From assembly GCA_003013855.2 (NCBI GenBank), contig ML058343.1:1674001-1738000 (forward strand): 64,000 nucleotides of DNA, given 5' to 3'. The stretch comes from Liriodendron chinense (taxonomy: Eukaryota > Streptophyta > Magnoliopsida > Magnoliales > Magnoliaceae). The notes under the pieces are model-generated. The model was not told where the DNA came from, did not search any database, and was given only the letters and a program-made list of their open reading frames with translations. Positions 9,621 through 23,900 of this stretch are shown piece after piece. Positions within the stretch are counted from its first letter, which is position 1; every line of letters begins with the position of its first letter. The position numbers were made by a program, and so were the translations under genes.

Positions 9621-10900
9621 GGTTGAAGCATGCAATAATGAGGATCCCATCAAATCTCACTACTAGATCTAGATCTGACCTGAATATTATTCGGATTTAT
9701 TTTTGTGAATCCGAATTCGGTCCACTTAATTAATCGGACATTTTTTAAGATCCAACTCCGCATTACATAGATTTGGAGCGAATCGGATCTCGGATCTGAC
9801 CCGCTCCATTGAGAGCCCTAAAACGGAAGGAAAAAAGGAAAATGAAAGAGTAAACGGCCCTCTGCGGCATGGCCCCACCATAAGAACCCCATTGGACAAC
9901 TTATATGGACCCCATTGGGTTGTCATGAAGCAAATCCACCCCATCTAAGCGAAAGGGGTTTTAATTTCATGTCTTCGGCTGAGGTTTGGGGACAAAAATC
10001 ATCACAAATGGATAACGCCGGAGGAAATCATTTAGAATTAGCAAACGATGTTAATGTCATTGTGGGCTACAGAGAGCTTCAAAAGAAAATTGAAAAACAC
10101 TATTTTCTGTTGTTCACGGCTGTCCGATACAAATGAATGGATCAAATCCTATTTTAGTGGGGCCCATAATCCCATTTTTAAAAAAAGACCTTTATACTCC
10201 CGAAACATGCAGCCGCCATACGAGGCTACAACAGGCAAAAGGGTATTTTGTCCTTGAAAAAAAGAAAAAGTAAAAAGTACCTCATAGTGAAAAAATAAGA
10301 TTTAAAGAAATAAGGCCAAAATCTTAGTTACATCATACCATAGGGCAATTGTCATGATAACTCAATTGTGATTTTAGCAAAAAAATTAAGGTAGAGCTCC
10401 GTTGTCGAAAAAATTTGACAAAAAATCATGAAGCGCTTTCCACATATAGTGTTAACAAAACAACAATAAACACGGAATGTTTTTAGACTGCGCGTTAAAA
10501 TTTTCAGCATTAACAAACAGGCTCAGAAATTGAGGAAAAAGAGTACAGTGTGCCTTGCTACGACTCAAAATCAATCGTGAGTCGTGGCCCACTGGGCCCA
10601 CATGTTGAGTGGTCGAATGATCAGAACCGTTCACGTTCTGGACTCTATGATATAAGGATCATGAAGAAAAATTACCCCCAAATATTGATCACGTGACCAT
10701 AACCGTCTGTAGATGAATTTAAAACAATGAAAGGATAATTTAATAGTTCCAAACTATAAAGTATATTGATTACTACGGACTCGCGATTATGAAATAATAA
10801 CTTATTTAATGTAGTAGCTAAGAAGTCGACAGTTCAAATCAATGTACTACTTCCGCATGTGGGCCCCAGTAGGTACCGACGAAAGGTGGTTCGTGAGTGG
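9621..10900. other. non-coding interval including the distal promoter of the kinase gene
   Basis: No credible coding region. The last few hundred bases lie upstream of the CIPK gene leader. I could not identify a decisive TATA box. Confidence 0.35.
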
Positions 10901-10939
10901 CGACAGAGGAAAAAGGAACTCGAGGAAGAAGAGGAAGAG

Positions 10940-11772
10940 CAGACGCAATTCAACTCTCCATGCTTGTGAATGTACGGACGAGCTCGTCTCCTCTCTGTCC
11001 GCCTTTTGATACATCGGCGCGAGATAATTAGAGATAAGATAAGAAAAGCAGAAAACCAAATCCCATTTTCGATTTTCCCAAACGCAGTCGATCTGATTTC
11101 CTCAATTCTCCGAATTCGCAAAATCTCCAACGCCATTGCGACTCGAACGCTTGCAGATTTCCCAGTAAGAAACCCAACGCTTTGATCTCTTCTCATTCTC
11201 TTTGATTTCTCCTCAATTTATCTTCAATTTCTCAATTTTCAGTTGCCGTCGATCTCGGGTTTTCCCCTCCTTCAACGTCGATTGCCTTTAGCTCTTTGAT
11301 TTATTTTTTTTTTCCTTTCAGTTTTCAATTGGTTTATTGGGGAATTGTACGGTATTTTGGTGGATCGTACTTTTGCGCACATCCACCTTAGATCTGGACC
11401 GTTCGAACTGTGGGCACCACTTTGGAGGTGGCATACGCGGAAAATCCTGCACGTGGACTGTCGTAGAAGTTCTGATCAGTTGATGTTCGCCTCTTGAGTT
11501 TGGGCCGTTCTGGGTTTTCTTTTCCAGCCGTCTATACATTGGCCAGTGATCAAAGGTTTAGAACAGTCCCATCAGTTGGGCGCTATGCTTCATCGACAGT
11601 GGGGTCCACATTTTGGACGCTCTGGATTGAGTATGGGGGATGGGAGCATGAGAATGATTCTCCTGTCAATGTTGCCGAATTCCTGACAAAAGGCTTGTTT
11701 TTGTGAAGTTTATTTAGAAATGTGATCAAATTGAGATTTTTCAGATGAAATGAGCAAGAATAGATTGTGAAG
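10940..11772 (+). promoter_or_regulatory. 5' leader of the CIPK gene with a leader intron and a two-codon uORF
   Basis: Pyrimidine-rich leader-like sequence runs from about 10940 to 11164, ending in a donor-like CCA|GTAAGA (GT at 11165). An acceptor TTTTTCAG ends at 11744. If spliced, the downstream leader exon is only 28 nt (11745-11772) and starts with ATG AAA TGA, a two-codon upstream frame, before the main ATG at 11773. The transcription start is not determined. Leader introns are common in plant CIPK genes, but this one is inferred from splice-site words alone. Confidence 0.5.
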
Positions 11773-11954
11773 ATGGTAGCGAAAAAGGTTGGGAAGTATG
11801 AGGTGGGCCGGACGATTGGCGAGGGGACGTTTGCAAAGGTGAAATTCGCGCAGAACATGGAGACTGGAGAGAGCGTGGCCATGAAAGTTCTTGCTAAAAG
11901 TACCATTCTCAAGCACAAGATGGTAGACCAGGTAATCTTGAATCGTTTCTTCCC

Positions 11955-11988
<34 letters not shown>

Positions 11989-14900
11989 ATTTGAATCTTG
12001 TTTTTTCGGCATATTGGGATAAGGATTCATGAAAATTCACATGATGACTGTTTCGCAACAAACAATGCAGTTCTTTAAAATCAAGTAAATGTAAGAGAAA
12101 TGACTTTTAGAATTTAGTGATGTCCCCACTGTTCATGTTGAAAACATGATGGTTACTGGGAATCAGGACCATTTGTCTTCTGGGCCACCATGTGGATGGG
12201 CATAGCCCAAAAATTGCACTAATTCCTGAATTTGGCTTGCTGAATGTGGACCATTGCTCAGTTTTTCTCAATTTTGAGCTCTCTGTCCCTTTGTAACTAG
12301 TGACCAGACGTTTGCTGATGACCCAGAAGATTAAAGGTCCTGATCTCTGTGCACAAGTCTTGCATGTGTGGCGAAGATGCTTCGGGGACAACTTGATGGA
12401 AGTCCGTGAAGTGCACATGATAGTAGCATTCCTCACTCATCATGCTGAATATTGACATTATCCTGTAATAAGAGACAAAACTGTTCAAATAATCTGTGCT
12501 CCATCACAACAAATGTGAATTGGAAATAGCATGTGGGACTGATTATGCCATTCCTCTTGCAAGTGAAAGAGAACCCTGTTAAGGCTAGTCACATGAGCAG
12601 GAGTAGACCGCATACTGTATGAGATCCAGGCTATTCATCAGGCTGGTCCACAATGTATATGCTCTTTGCCCAAAAGTTGGTCCACTCATTTGTTTGGTCA
12701 CATGTAATGGAGATTTAGAAAATTTTGTTTGTCCACATCAATTTACAAGTGTGGTCCACCTTTGAGCAGACTTGTGTTACTTTTGGGATGGGGAACATCA
12801 TGGCAGAGCCTGCCTAATGTACAGCATGGATCCATGCATGTGTGATGGGTCGGATCCTATCTACCTGTACTAGTAGTAGCCTTCAGACTTCTCCATGTAA
12901 AAACATGTTCTAGGGAGAATAACATCCAGTAGTTGAAAATGATACCTCAGGCATGAATGAATATGTTAGAACCTGAAATTTCAATGTAAGACAGCTTCAT
13001 ATGCATGATATACAGGATTCCTGAGTAAGTCGTGAACAATCCAGCAATTCAACAACAACAACAACAAGAAAGGAACAAACAATAATTTTTTTTTTTTTTT
13101 TTTTTTTTTGTACTTTGAAATATAGTCATAAGGGTTAGAAGACCTTCTTGCCCAATGAGCCCGCACCCGGCACTATAGTCTTTCGCTATCTTCTTCCTCT
13201 TTTTTTTCTTTTTTTTTTTCTATTTATTTCTTACCTTCTAAAATTTCATTTTTCTTCAAATTTTCTGACTCCTCAACAGCTGCCTCTCTGAATTTTTCTT
13301 GAGTGCGAACTTTGTCACTAATTTTGCATTTGTAATAGAGGAAAAAGTAGAAAGTGGATGTCAATGCCATTGAAATTTAAGCTGGGGAGGACTCTTCTTC
13401 TTCTTCTTCCTTTTCTTTTTCTTTTTCCGGTTGCTAAGTATGGGCTTAAACCTGAGGCCTCAATGCTGGAACACACTCTGTCTACCACTGATGCATGGGA
13501 TCGAACCTAAGCTGGGGACAACTTAGACAGAGTGATCACATATATTTGTGGTTTTGGGTTGGGATGCGGTGTGATTGATCTATATTTGCATGAAGCGTTA
13601 AAGGAGGTGGCAACAAATTCAGGTGTGGGATCGGGGGAAGTAATTGTTTCAAAACATAAACGAGTATAAAAAGGTAGGAAGTAGGAGAGTGAGCAAGTGT
13701 TTGAAGTCTGATTTAAAGCGGGAGCAGCACCTAGAAGATCCTGCAACTAAGGATTCATCAGCATTTGATTTTTGTTGTTAGGGGCTCTAATGTTTTGTTT
13801 GGATTTGGTATCTATTCTTAAAGAGGTTAATGCTTTTATTTTACACATTTATTTTATTGTGTTTAAGGACCCTACCTCATAAGTTTGGAGACCAAGGTAT
13901 TCCATAATGGTAATGGTGGCCGTAGGTGGGAACAGAACAACTGGGAAAGACCCATCTCTTAACGGCCACCACTGTTACTGTTACGATACGGCCGTAACGG
14001 CAGTTATGGATATAGTTGTTTTCGAAAAAGAAAAAAAAACTTATTTCAGCCCCATAATAGACTGTTACAGGTCAATTTTTCCGCAATGGCCATTATGATC
14101 CCATAACGCGTGACGGTTAGCACTGTTACCACTACGTAATGGCTGTTACAGCTGTCATGTTTCTGTATTGGAATACCTTGTTGGAGACGGACTATTAATA
14201 TCTCCCATTATATGATACTTTTTTTTTTCAAAATACATAATGACATTCTGGTATTTTTGTATTTACTGAATCATGTTCAAGTAGAATGTTTACGAGGAAG
14301 ACTGGTTGAGGCTATATTTGTTGAAGCCTTATGGATTTTTTTTCCCTTTGTAGTTTATCAGGCTAATTTCTTCACTAATTCATGGTTTGCATTCCAGATT
14401 AAGAGAGAAATATCGATAATGAAGATTGTCAGACATCCAAACATAGTCAGGCTGCATGAGGTACGGCTGATACGTGCTCCTTATCAATGTATTTTACAGA
14501 TTGCAGTCAAATTCATTTTCATGCTAAAAAATGGGGCTATGTCGCTCTTTTATTAAAGTTCTCTTTAATATCATGATGGACTGATTGGTGGGATCATTTC
14601 AGGTTTTGGCCAGCCGGACAAAGATATATATCATTTTAGAATTCGTCACAGGAGGAGAACTATTTGATAAAATAGTAAGGCTGCTGAAATTAACTTTCCA
14701 CCAAATTTGGGGAATTGAAACATTCTTCTTCTTATACTGTTTACTTGGAGATTCTTCTGGAACATGGTTTTTAGTCTTGATAACTCTAATCGACTTGTTT
14801 AGTCTCCAGTTGAATCATGACTAACCTGTGTCAGGAGTGATTTGGGGGGCACTTGTGGTATCAAACTGGAACTGGTAGTACCAAATCCGAGTCATATTGG

Positions 14901-17900
14901 ACGAGTCCAAGTCTCAAAACCATGTCTGGAATATTGTCAAGTTCACCACCGCTGCTAAATATTGCCATGACAGTAATGTGGCATCACCAGTATTATTTTG
15001 CCCTTCTGGTAGTAGTTGGATCATTTGACCCTTTATGAGGATGCTATGTTACCTGGGTATGGCATCAATATGCCATAGCCATGCCTTTTCCTCTTGAAAT
15101 TGAATGGGCACATTCAATGCATCTATTTTGGAGTGTTTGGGTAAACTCAATGAGGATTTAAGTGAAAAAGAAAGCTGTATATTGAATTACTGCTCTTTCT
15201 TTTCTTTTTTCTTGTTATAGAAAGATATAGTGGGGATGGGTAATATTTGATGTGCTTTTTAGTTATTAATTTTTTTAAAGGTAAGTAGTAGTCATTGAAT
15301 GTTTTGCATGCAGGTTCACCAAGGAAGGCTTGGGGAGAATGAATCTCGGCGATACTTTCAACAGCTTATTGATGCGGTTGCTTACTGCCACAGTAAGGGT
15401 GTTTACCACAGAGATTTGAAGGTGCGCTACTTCTTTTTTTTTTTGAATGCTGTGACTCCTTCGTGCAACCATGATATTTTGTGTTCACTTCTGATAATTG
15501 CTTTTTATGTTTAGCCTGAAAATCTTCTTCTCGACTCCCAAGGCAACCTAAAAATTTCAGATTTTGGCCTTAGCGCATTGCCCAAGCAAGTAAGTTGATA
15601 GAGTCTGTTACATCCATGAAACTGCTGCAGCCAGTTCCACTGTTACATTTGCATCTCCAATTGCCGTTTGTTACTCTGTCCATGTGCAGGGTGTTGGACT
15701 TCTTCATACGACATGTGGAACTCCAAATTATGTTGCCCCTGAGGTACTCACTCTTTAAATACTGCTCTTCTGACGCAAAATGCATTGTGTTACTAATAAA
15801 CAATCAATTCATCTCCTGGACAAGTGAAAGTTCTTTGACTTTTTGCAGCCTTCTATGGCTATTCTCTACTGTAGGATTTTGAATCCTACTCTCTCAAATG
15901 TGCCAATATGGTTCATTTGTACAAGGTCTGATGATGTAGAACCATTTGAGCCATCAGATGGGGTCTACAGTTGACCCCACTGATGCTAGGCTGCAAATCT
16001 GGCCATGATTTATGTTCCAATTGGAATGTGGGGCACACTGATCCAACCAGATGGTCAATCCAACAGGGTGCACAGTCAATTGGATGGCTAGCTACACCAT
16101 ATGGTTGGATTGTGGGGCCGTCAAGTCCAACCGGGTACTCTTTTGGGACTTCTATACCAATAGAGTTCTATTAAATAAGCTTATATACTAATCAGTTTGG
16201 TACTTATGATTATTACGTTAACCATATGGCTCCCTTGTGTATCTAATCTAATATGGTTGGTCCATGAGGCATTAACAACTTTTGGACTCTTATTTGGTAT
16301 TTTATTTAGTTGTTCCAATTTTATTACAAGTTGGAGATATCACAGGAAAGGTATTTTATTTGGGTCAATAGGCTTTTAGACTGAGCTTCTCTTGTTTTTG
16401 GTACGATTTCATAATATGGCTTTAAAGTCACTAGTATGGAGTTAACATGGCAAATTTGTTGTGATTTTTTATTGAATAAATTAGTTTCCTAAAATGGGAT
16501 TTAAAACCCTAGAAGAGTGATTCTTCTAGATCCCCTTTGGTGTGATTCATTTGGGTTTTCTTTGTGGAATGATTCTGCGTAATTATCTCTATTTGTGATA
16601 TTTTTTAATTTCTTCTTTTATTGGATTGATTGGAGACATATTATAGCATCTAGTAATGGAATCAATCATCAAAAGTTGGTTCTTCTTCAGATCTATACAC
16701 TTCAATTTCAATTAATCTTTTTGCTTGATTATCGGGCCATCCATCAGATGTTTGAACCTTTTATGTGGTGCCCTGCCAGTACAACCATTAGGTGGGTCAC
16801 ATTTATGATGGATCTGGACCGTTTCTCAAAATTTTTAACCGTCCATATTATCCATGGACGTAGATCCACCTGATGATAGGCTCTTCCAGTTTTTTGGTCC
16901 ACCAAATGAATGAGGTGCAGCAAACTGCCTCATCGTGTACCAAATGAATGATTGGATCTCATGCGAGATGCATGCACGAGAGTAGGATTCAAAATCCTGC
17001 TCAGGAGAGTAGCCATTGCATTTCTTTAATTTGGCTAGCTGTTTGAACCTCTATATTTCCATTTACTTGCTCGATTTAATCCTCTTTGGTGGAGGCTCAT
17101 GGTGTGTACTTATGGCAACCTTTTCAAACTGAACTTAATACAAACTCTTGCTCTAAAGACATTTAACCAGACTATGAAAAGTTCTGAATATCATGAAAAG
17201 AGGCATGCGATGCACTGCATTCCTTTCTCTGCATCACGTCTTAAACTTTGTTCTGTTTTCATGTTTACTTCTACACTACATTCCTCTTCTGGTAGACTTA
17301 CTTTGAGATATATTCTATTTTCTTCTTTCCGTTTCTTCTCTCATCTTGTCTGCTTATCATCCCTTGATGAGAAATGCAGATTGGTGGATTTCTTTAAACA
17401 AAATGTTGTGGACAACCCATGAAATCACCCATCTTCTACTACAACACCAAATGCATACTGCAAGCTGTTGCAAATGAAACGCAGAGATGAATTTGCATCC
17501 CTTTCAGTTTAGTCATTGTGAGAACTTTAGTTCTTTGCAACAAATCATGTGTGTCAACTTTTACTCTTTAATATCCTGCTCAATTTCAATGTCTTTTATG
17601 CATCTCAATTATTGTGTGATTACACTTGGAATTTCAATAGGCACTGGTGCACTATGAGGCACTTAAAAGAATGAAGGAAACTTCTTTCATTGACTTATCG
17701 CCACTCTTCGACGGGTGTTGTCAGTTTTATCTCTGGTAGGATGCTTTATCTGCTCCAATCCCATGACTAGTGGAAGCAAAGTGACAGTGTTTACGCTTGA
17801 TTTTCAGTTCATGAATTCGAGTTTTACATTATCCTTTTTTAAATGGTTTCTGTACTTTGAGTAACATGGCATGGTAGACAAAACGTTCCTATATTGTCAA

Positions 17901-20900
17901 GTTTCCAGCATATGTCAATTCTTAAGCTAATTTATTGGATTTTTAGGTACTCAGCCACCAGGGTTATGATGGCTCTGCTGCAGATGTATGGTCATGCGGT
18001 GTCATCCTTTATGTTTTAATGGCCGGATACCTTCCGTTTGATGAGACAGATCTCCCAACCTTGTATAGGAAGGTGATTTGTCTTTATTTTCTTTTGAGGA
18101 AGTGGATGGATTAGAAATTGAAATGGGGCACCATTTCAACTATTTTCCAGGAATGATTTTCCATGTGTAATACTGTGGTTTCCAGTTCATCGAGAAGTAA
18201 TTTCTGCAATGGCATTGACAGTTAATGCCTTTTAATGTCTTACCCTTGGAAAACTAGAGATGAAAGACTATTCCTTTTGCTGATGCATACCAAAAATGCA
18301 ACATGGGTTTTGTTAACATGGGAGAGAATTTCTTAAGTTTACAATGTGTTATTTATGGCTCAATGCTGAGAGGTTAAGATTGACAATCAAATTTCACAGT
18401 GGGTTGAAGAGAGATGTTTGTATCTGGAATCAGGGAGGGCGGTTTCAGAGCTGTGTATGTAGTCCAAGCATTAAAGGATCCATTGGCTGGCCAATCCATG
18501 ACGTGGCATGAATGCTGATTGGGCCTACTTGCTGTATGTACAGATGATCTGGACTGTCCATCAGATGGATCTGTAGAGGACGGGCAACTGAATAAATATC
18601 TCATTGGCTGGACAATTCTATTCGTTCTAGTGACAGCCTATAAATGGACAGTTAAGATGAAAAAATGGACAATGGTTCAAATGTAATGGGACAAATGAGG
18701 TGGCTAGGATTGTCCAATTGGAGTTTTTTTCAGTCTCCCATCATTGGTGTGTGCCATCTGTTAGACAGTCTGGATTATCTGATCATGCTGGCATCTGAAC
18801 TGCATCAAGGTTTTTGTTAAGCAACAGATGATCCATCATGACAAAGACAAGGATCTTCAAGTGAGAGTCCAGTTTTAGGTCCAAGCTTTGTGCATATGAC
18901 GTGGACTAACCTAGCAATAAGTAGAATTCTGGGGAATCTTCATTTTATGCTGAGTTTCATTATCTTGACTTGGAGGGTTATTTGTTTGGTTCCTGTGCAG
19001 GTCAATGCAGCGGAGTTTTCCTGTCCACCTTGGTTCTCTCCCGGAGCAAAATCATTGGTACATAGAATACTTGATCCAAATCCTAAAACTGTATGTGCAA
19101 TGTGTCTCTGGATATAATCTGTTATTCTTGTAATAAATTCTTCTCCTATGTTTGTCTTTTCTCTTTTGTTTGTCTTAGTGCTTGACTCTCTGTAAGCAAG
19201 ATGGAGAAATTCCTTCCAACACCTTTGAATTTTAAATCTTCTGTGGCAGTGGTTATGTGAGGACTTCTCTGGACTAGAGGGTTTTGGGTGACGATTTTTC
19301 CACCCATTTTAATTTCCTTTGGCACAGATGATGATTTTTCCACCCAGTTTAATTTCCTCTGGACATTCGTGGAAAGGAAAATTGGAATTTAGAAAATTAA
19401 AATTTCTAGTCCACTAGAATCCAGAAAGGAGAGTTTGGACGGAATAGCTGACCTGGAGAAAGTGTCAAAAAAAGGAGTTGACAAAGGGATGAAGAAAATT
19501 GGTATTACGTGCGGTACCTATATTGAAAAGAAAATGGGTCTCCCTCCCATTAATTTCTTACTTCAGGGTATTTGACAAATCATTGTTGGAGTGTGTTGGT
19601 TCTTCTTAGATTAACATGTATGACATATTGTGTCTGCACACATATTCATGTTCAGGTCAGAATGGCAGTGTCCTGTTTCATTTGGCAGCGCTTTCAAGTT
19701 TCAAGCAGGCCTGCAACTGGGGTGGGTCAGCTGAACAAAATTTAAGGCTGGACCTGCTTTGGCAGAGTTTGGGCTGTGCTCTAGAGGCCCAAGGGCTGAG
19801 GCGAGGCCTGAAACTTTAGGCTCGAATGGACAGGCCTATGCCTGTCTAAACGCCCATCAGGCTGGTGGGACTGCCTTGAGATACTCGGCAAGGCTTTGAG
19901 TACTTAGCTAGTGGATCAGGCAGGTTGTGTAGGGCTGTAAACGGGTCAGATATGGGTTGGGGTCCGCATCTGATATCTGACTTGGATAGCCTATATCCTC
20001 ATCCGACTTATATCCAACTTCCTCATAAAATATCCAAATTCAGTCTATATCTGACAATAAATTGGATATCCAACTGATAGTCAGGTTATCGATATCTGAC
20101 TACTAGCTAACTAGAAAACTGAAAAAATAAGTTAAATTCCTAATAAAATTAGCAAAAATAGAAAATTTTCATGATAGATGAATATGTAGTAAACTAGAAA
20201 TAAATAGCATTTTCCACAACATAATTATCTAATAAAAATATCTGACTAATACATAATAAAAGAACCCAAAAATCAAGTTAAATACTTAATTGAATCAGTA
20301 AAAGGAATGAATTCAAATTAGTAAGTTCCTATTTATGATACTTAATTAATATCACATATACTAGTACTTTTATTTAAAAATATTTTTTAGTTGGTAAATT
20401 AAGAAATGCCTTAGGTAATTGGGTGAGCAGATTCGGATATGGTAGTATCTGTATCCAACCCACTTGGAACTTGGGTAATTGGGTAAAATCTTGAATCAGG
20501 TAAAAATCACATATATGGATCCAATTTTCTTGGGTTGGTATGTTGGGTTAGCAGCTAAACGGATATCCATTGCCAGCCCTAAAGCTGGTACTGGACAAAC
20601 CTTGGCCCTTCCCAACCTAGCCTAGTTGCACCCTATTTGCAAGAGGCTGCAGGTGTCAACTAGGAATGTTTCAGAATGTCTATGGAAGCAGCTAAATGTG
20701 ATTGTCCAAATATTTTGTGCAACAACAATAGTTCAAGACGAAAGGTAATTGTCCTCTAAGATCTAATAATGTTTTCCAAATTGTTGTAGTATATATGGGG
20801 TTGGTTGTGGGCCTCTGGACCTGGGCTGTGGGCCTCTAGGCTTGTTATTTCTATGTTATTTATTTATTTTATCTTTTTCAGTGTCCAGTTTTGCCCTTTA

Positions 20901-23900
20901 CCTTATGGCTATTTTATGTAATTTGGATCTCTCAGTCTTATAAATAAAAGAGGGTTGGACATCCAACCTTAGCAATCTTTTTCTTCCTCCAAAACTCTTT
21001 TACCTTATATGGTATCAGAGCATGTATATAGTTCACAGGGTTTTTCTTCTCTCTTTCAATCTTCTTCTCTTGATCTTCCTTACTTTATTTCTCTTTTCTT
21101 CTCTTCTTCACTTCCTTTTCTTCTTTTCTGTATTTATTTCATCTCGGTTTGAGAGCCATGGGTTTTTACCCACTTATTTGATTTGATTCATTAGGGGGAA
21201 ACTTGCGGCTGAATTTTTTAGAGATTTGATACTTGCAGCTAATGTTTTTGGAAATTTGAATGAAGGTTTTGCTGGAAAACCTACTTCGATCAAGATTCTT
21301 GATTATTTTTCCTCCAGTTTTATTAGAAACTGGTTTGCAGTGTCTGCGTTTTTGCTGGAAATTTGTGTTCATCAGATTCTTTGGGTAGTTTTCTCCAGAT
21401 TTGATGAAATCTATTCGCAGTGATAAGGGTTTGGTGACGATTGTTGTTTTTTTCTTCAGATTTATTGGAGTATGTTTACAATGATAAGGGTTTGGTGACG
21501 ATTGTTGTTTGTACAGATTTTTTGGTCCCCCCCCTTTCAGTTCTTGAATATTCATTTGACTATTATTTTGGGATTTGGTTTAATTCATATTCTTTGGTTT
21601 AAATATGGCTTCTTTGTCAAGGTCTGAGACAATTGATTCAATCAACTCTACAAGAGAAAGATTGATTCTTCATTTTGAAAATCTTGGGTTGTAGATTACA
21701 ATCCATAAGTTTGTCTAGTAATTATCTTCAATGTTTGAATGCAGTTGAGATGTTTATTGGAGGAAAACAAAAGTTGGGTTATATAGACGGCAATATACCA
21801 GAACCCACTATGTTAGATATTTCTTATGGAGATTGGAAATCAAATAACTTGCTTGTAATGTCCAGGTTTCTAAATTCTATGGAACCAGAAGTTAGTGAAG
21901 AAGTTTTCCTATTATTTATTGCCCATGAGATTTGATTGACTGCTCATGAATTGTATTTTGATCAGAATAATATGGCTCGAATTTATAATATTTACCAGGA
22001 GATTGGGACTTTGAGACGGGAGCATTTGATTTCTAATTATTATGCTAAGATGCATGGTTTATTGCAGGAAGTATCTTTCCTGGATGATCTCCAATTTGTT
22101 TGTTTCACAAATGCAGAGGCATATAAATGAAGCATTGAGAAGAGGAAGATATTTGAATTATTAGAGGGTCTTAGTTCTGAACTTGAACCTGTGCGGGCTC
22201 AGATTCCTTGTTCACCTTATCTACATTCCCTAAATAGTGTGTATGCATTGCTCTTACAAGATGAGGGATGTTCTGCATCTACGGGACTAGTTGTGCTGGA
22301 GAAATCTGCTATTGTGACTGTATTTAGAAACTTTGATAATGTTGGCACTAGAAGAGGTAAAGCTGCTGGACGAGGAGGTTGGGATCAAGGTGTGGCGTAA
22401 TGGTAACGATGGTCGTTACCGTTACTGTTACGATACGAACTGTAACGGTTGTTATGGAGTTGATACGTGTCTTTTTTTTTTTTCTTTTTTTTTTTGTTAT
22501 GGCCATTACAACCCCGTAACGCGTAGTACTGTTTTCGTTATGTAATGGCAAATATAGTCTGGTAACGGCCTTTACAGCACACCAAGGTCAGGATGCTGGC
22601 CGTGGCCGTGGTTGCAATGTTAGTCGTGGTCGTCATGTGAAAGTTTGTTTACTCATTGTGGTTGAGTGGTTGATATGATCATGCTGTTGATTATTGCTAT
22701 GTAGTTCATGATAAACTACCTCAAGGCTTGTTTGGTAACTCAGTCATTATAGATGATAAACAGTTTTCAAGTATTATTGGTGATGTGGCCCAATTGGCAA
22801 AGTCACCCATGGTTCAACCAGCTAGGGATGTAATCCATCTCTCAAAAAGTGAGTATGTGATGCTTTACTAAGGGATGTCACACAAAATAAGGCCTTTCCA
22901 TCTTCATCTTTAGCTTAAACAGATAATACCTTTACTGCCCTTCATACTACTTCTATGTCTAGTCCTTAGGTAATTGATTCGAGGGCTACTAGTTATATGA
23001 CAGCTATATCTGTCTCTTTTTCTTTGTTTACCTCAGATCCTCATTTAGGTAGTAGATGGTACCTTGACACCTATAAGGGGAAAGTGTATTGTTTCTACTT
23101 CACCATTGTTCCCTTATCTTCTTTCTTATTGGTTCCTAAAATTTCTTTTAATTTATTAGCTATGAGTATGATTACGAAGGATCTAAATTCTAGTGTGACA
23201 TTTTTTCCTGATCATTGTGTCTTTTAGAATCTGAAAGCGAAGAAGCTTTTTAGTGGTGGACTAGAGAAGGATAAATTATATATTCTTCATTTAAATTCTT
23301 CTAGTCAGTTTAATGATTGTCTTAATATAAAAAGGGAGGATTTTTATCTTTAGCATTGCTGTTTTGGTCATCTTTCTAATTCAGTCCTACAGTCTTTGCC
23401 ACATTAGTCAGTTGAGGCTAATGATATTAAGAATTTTCAATGTCAGGCATGAGTTTTAGCTAAACATCATAAGAAAGTCAAATGAAATTTTTTTAGGGGG
23501 CCGATATTGATTAATTCTAATGGATTTAAATACTGTCCTAAATATGTGATATATGATTTGATGTAGGCTCTTTGATCCTAGTTTGATAAATTTGATGGGG
23601 CCTTGATTGGTCTTGGATTCGCTCATGCTCAGTCTACTTAGTGTTCTTTTAAGCGTTGTGCACAAGGCATTATCATTTTCAGTATATATGTGGAAGTTAT
23701 TATTGTTACAGGAGATGATGCTGATAGGTTTTTGAATTGAGGCTCTATCTATGCAAGGGTTTTTACATCAAAGATTTTGGATTGCTAAAATATTTTCTTG
23801 GCATTGGAGTCTCTTATTCAAAGAAGGGTATTGTTTTGTCTCAACGAAAATATGCTTTTAATATTTTGACTTCAACTGGTAATCTTGGTGTCAAACCTCT

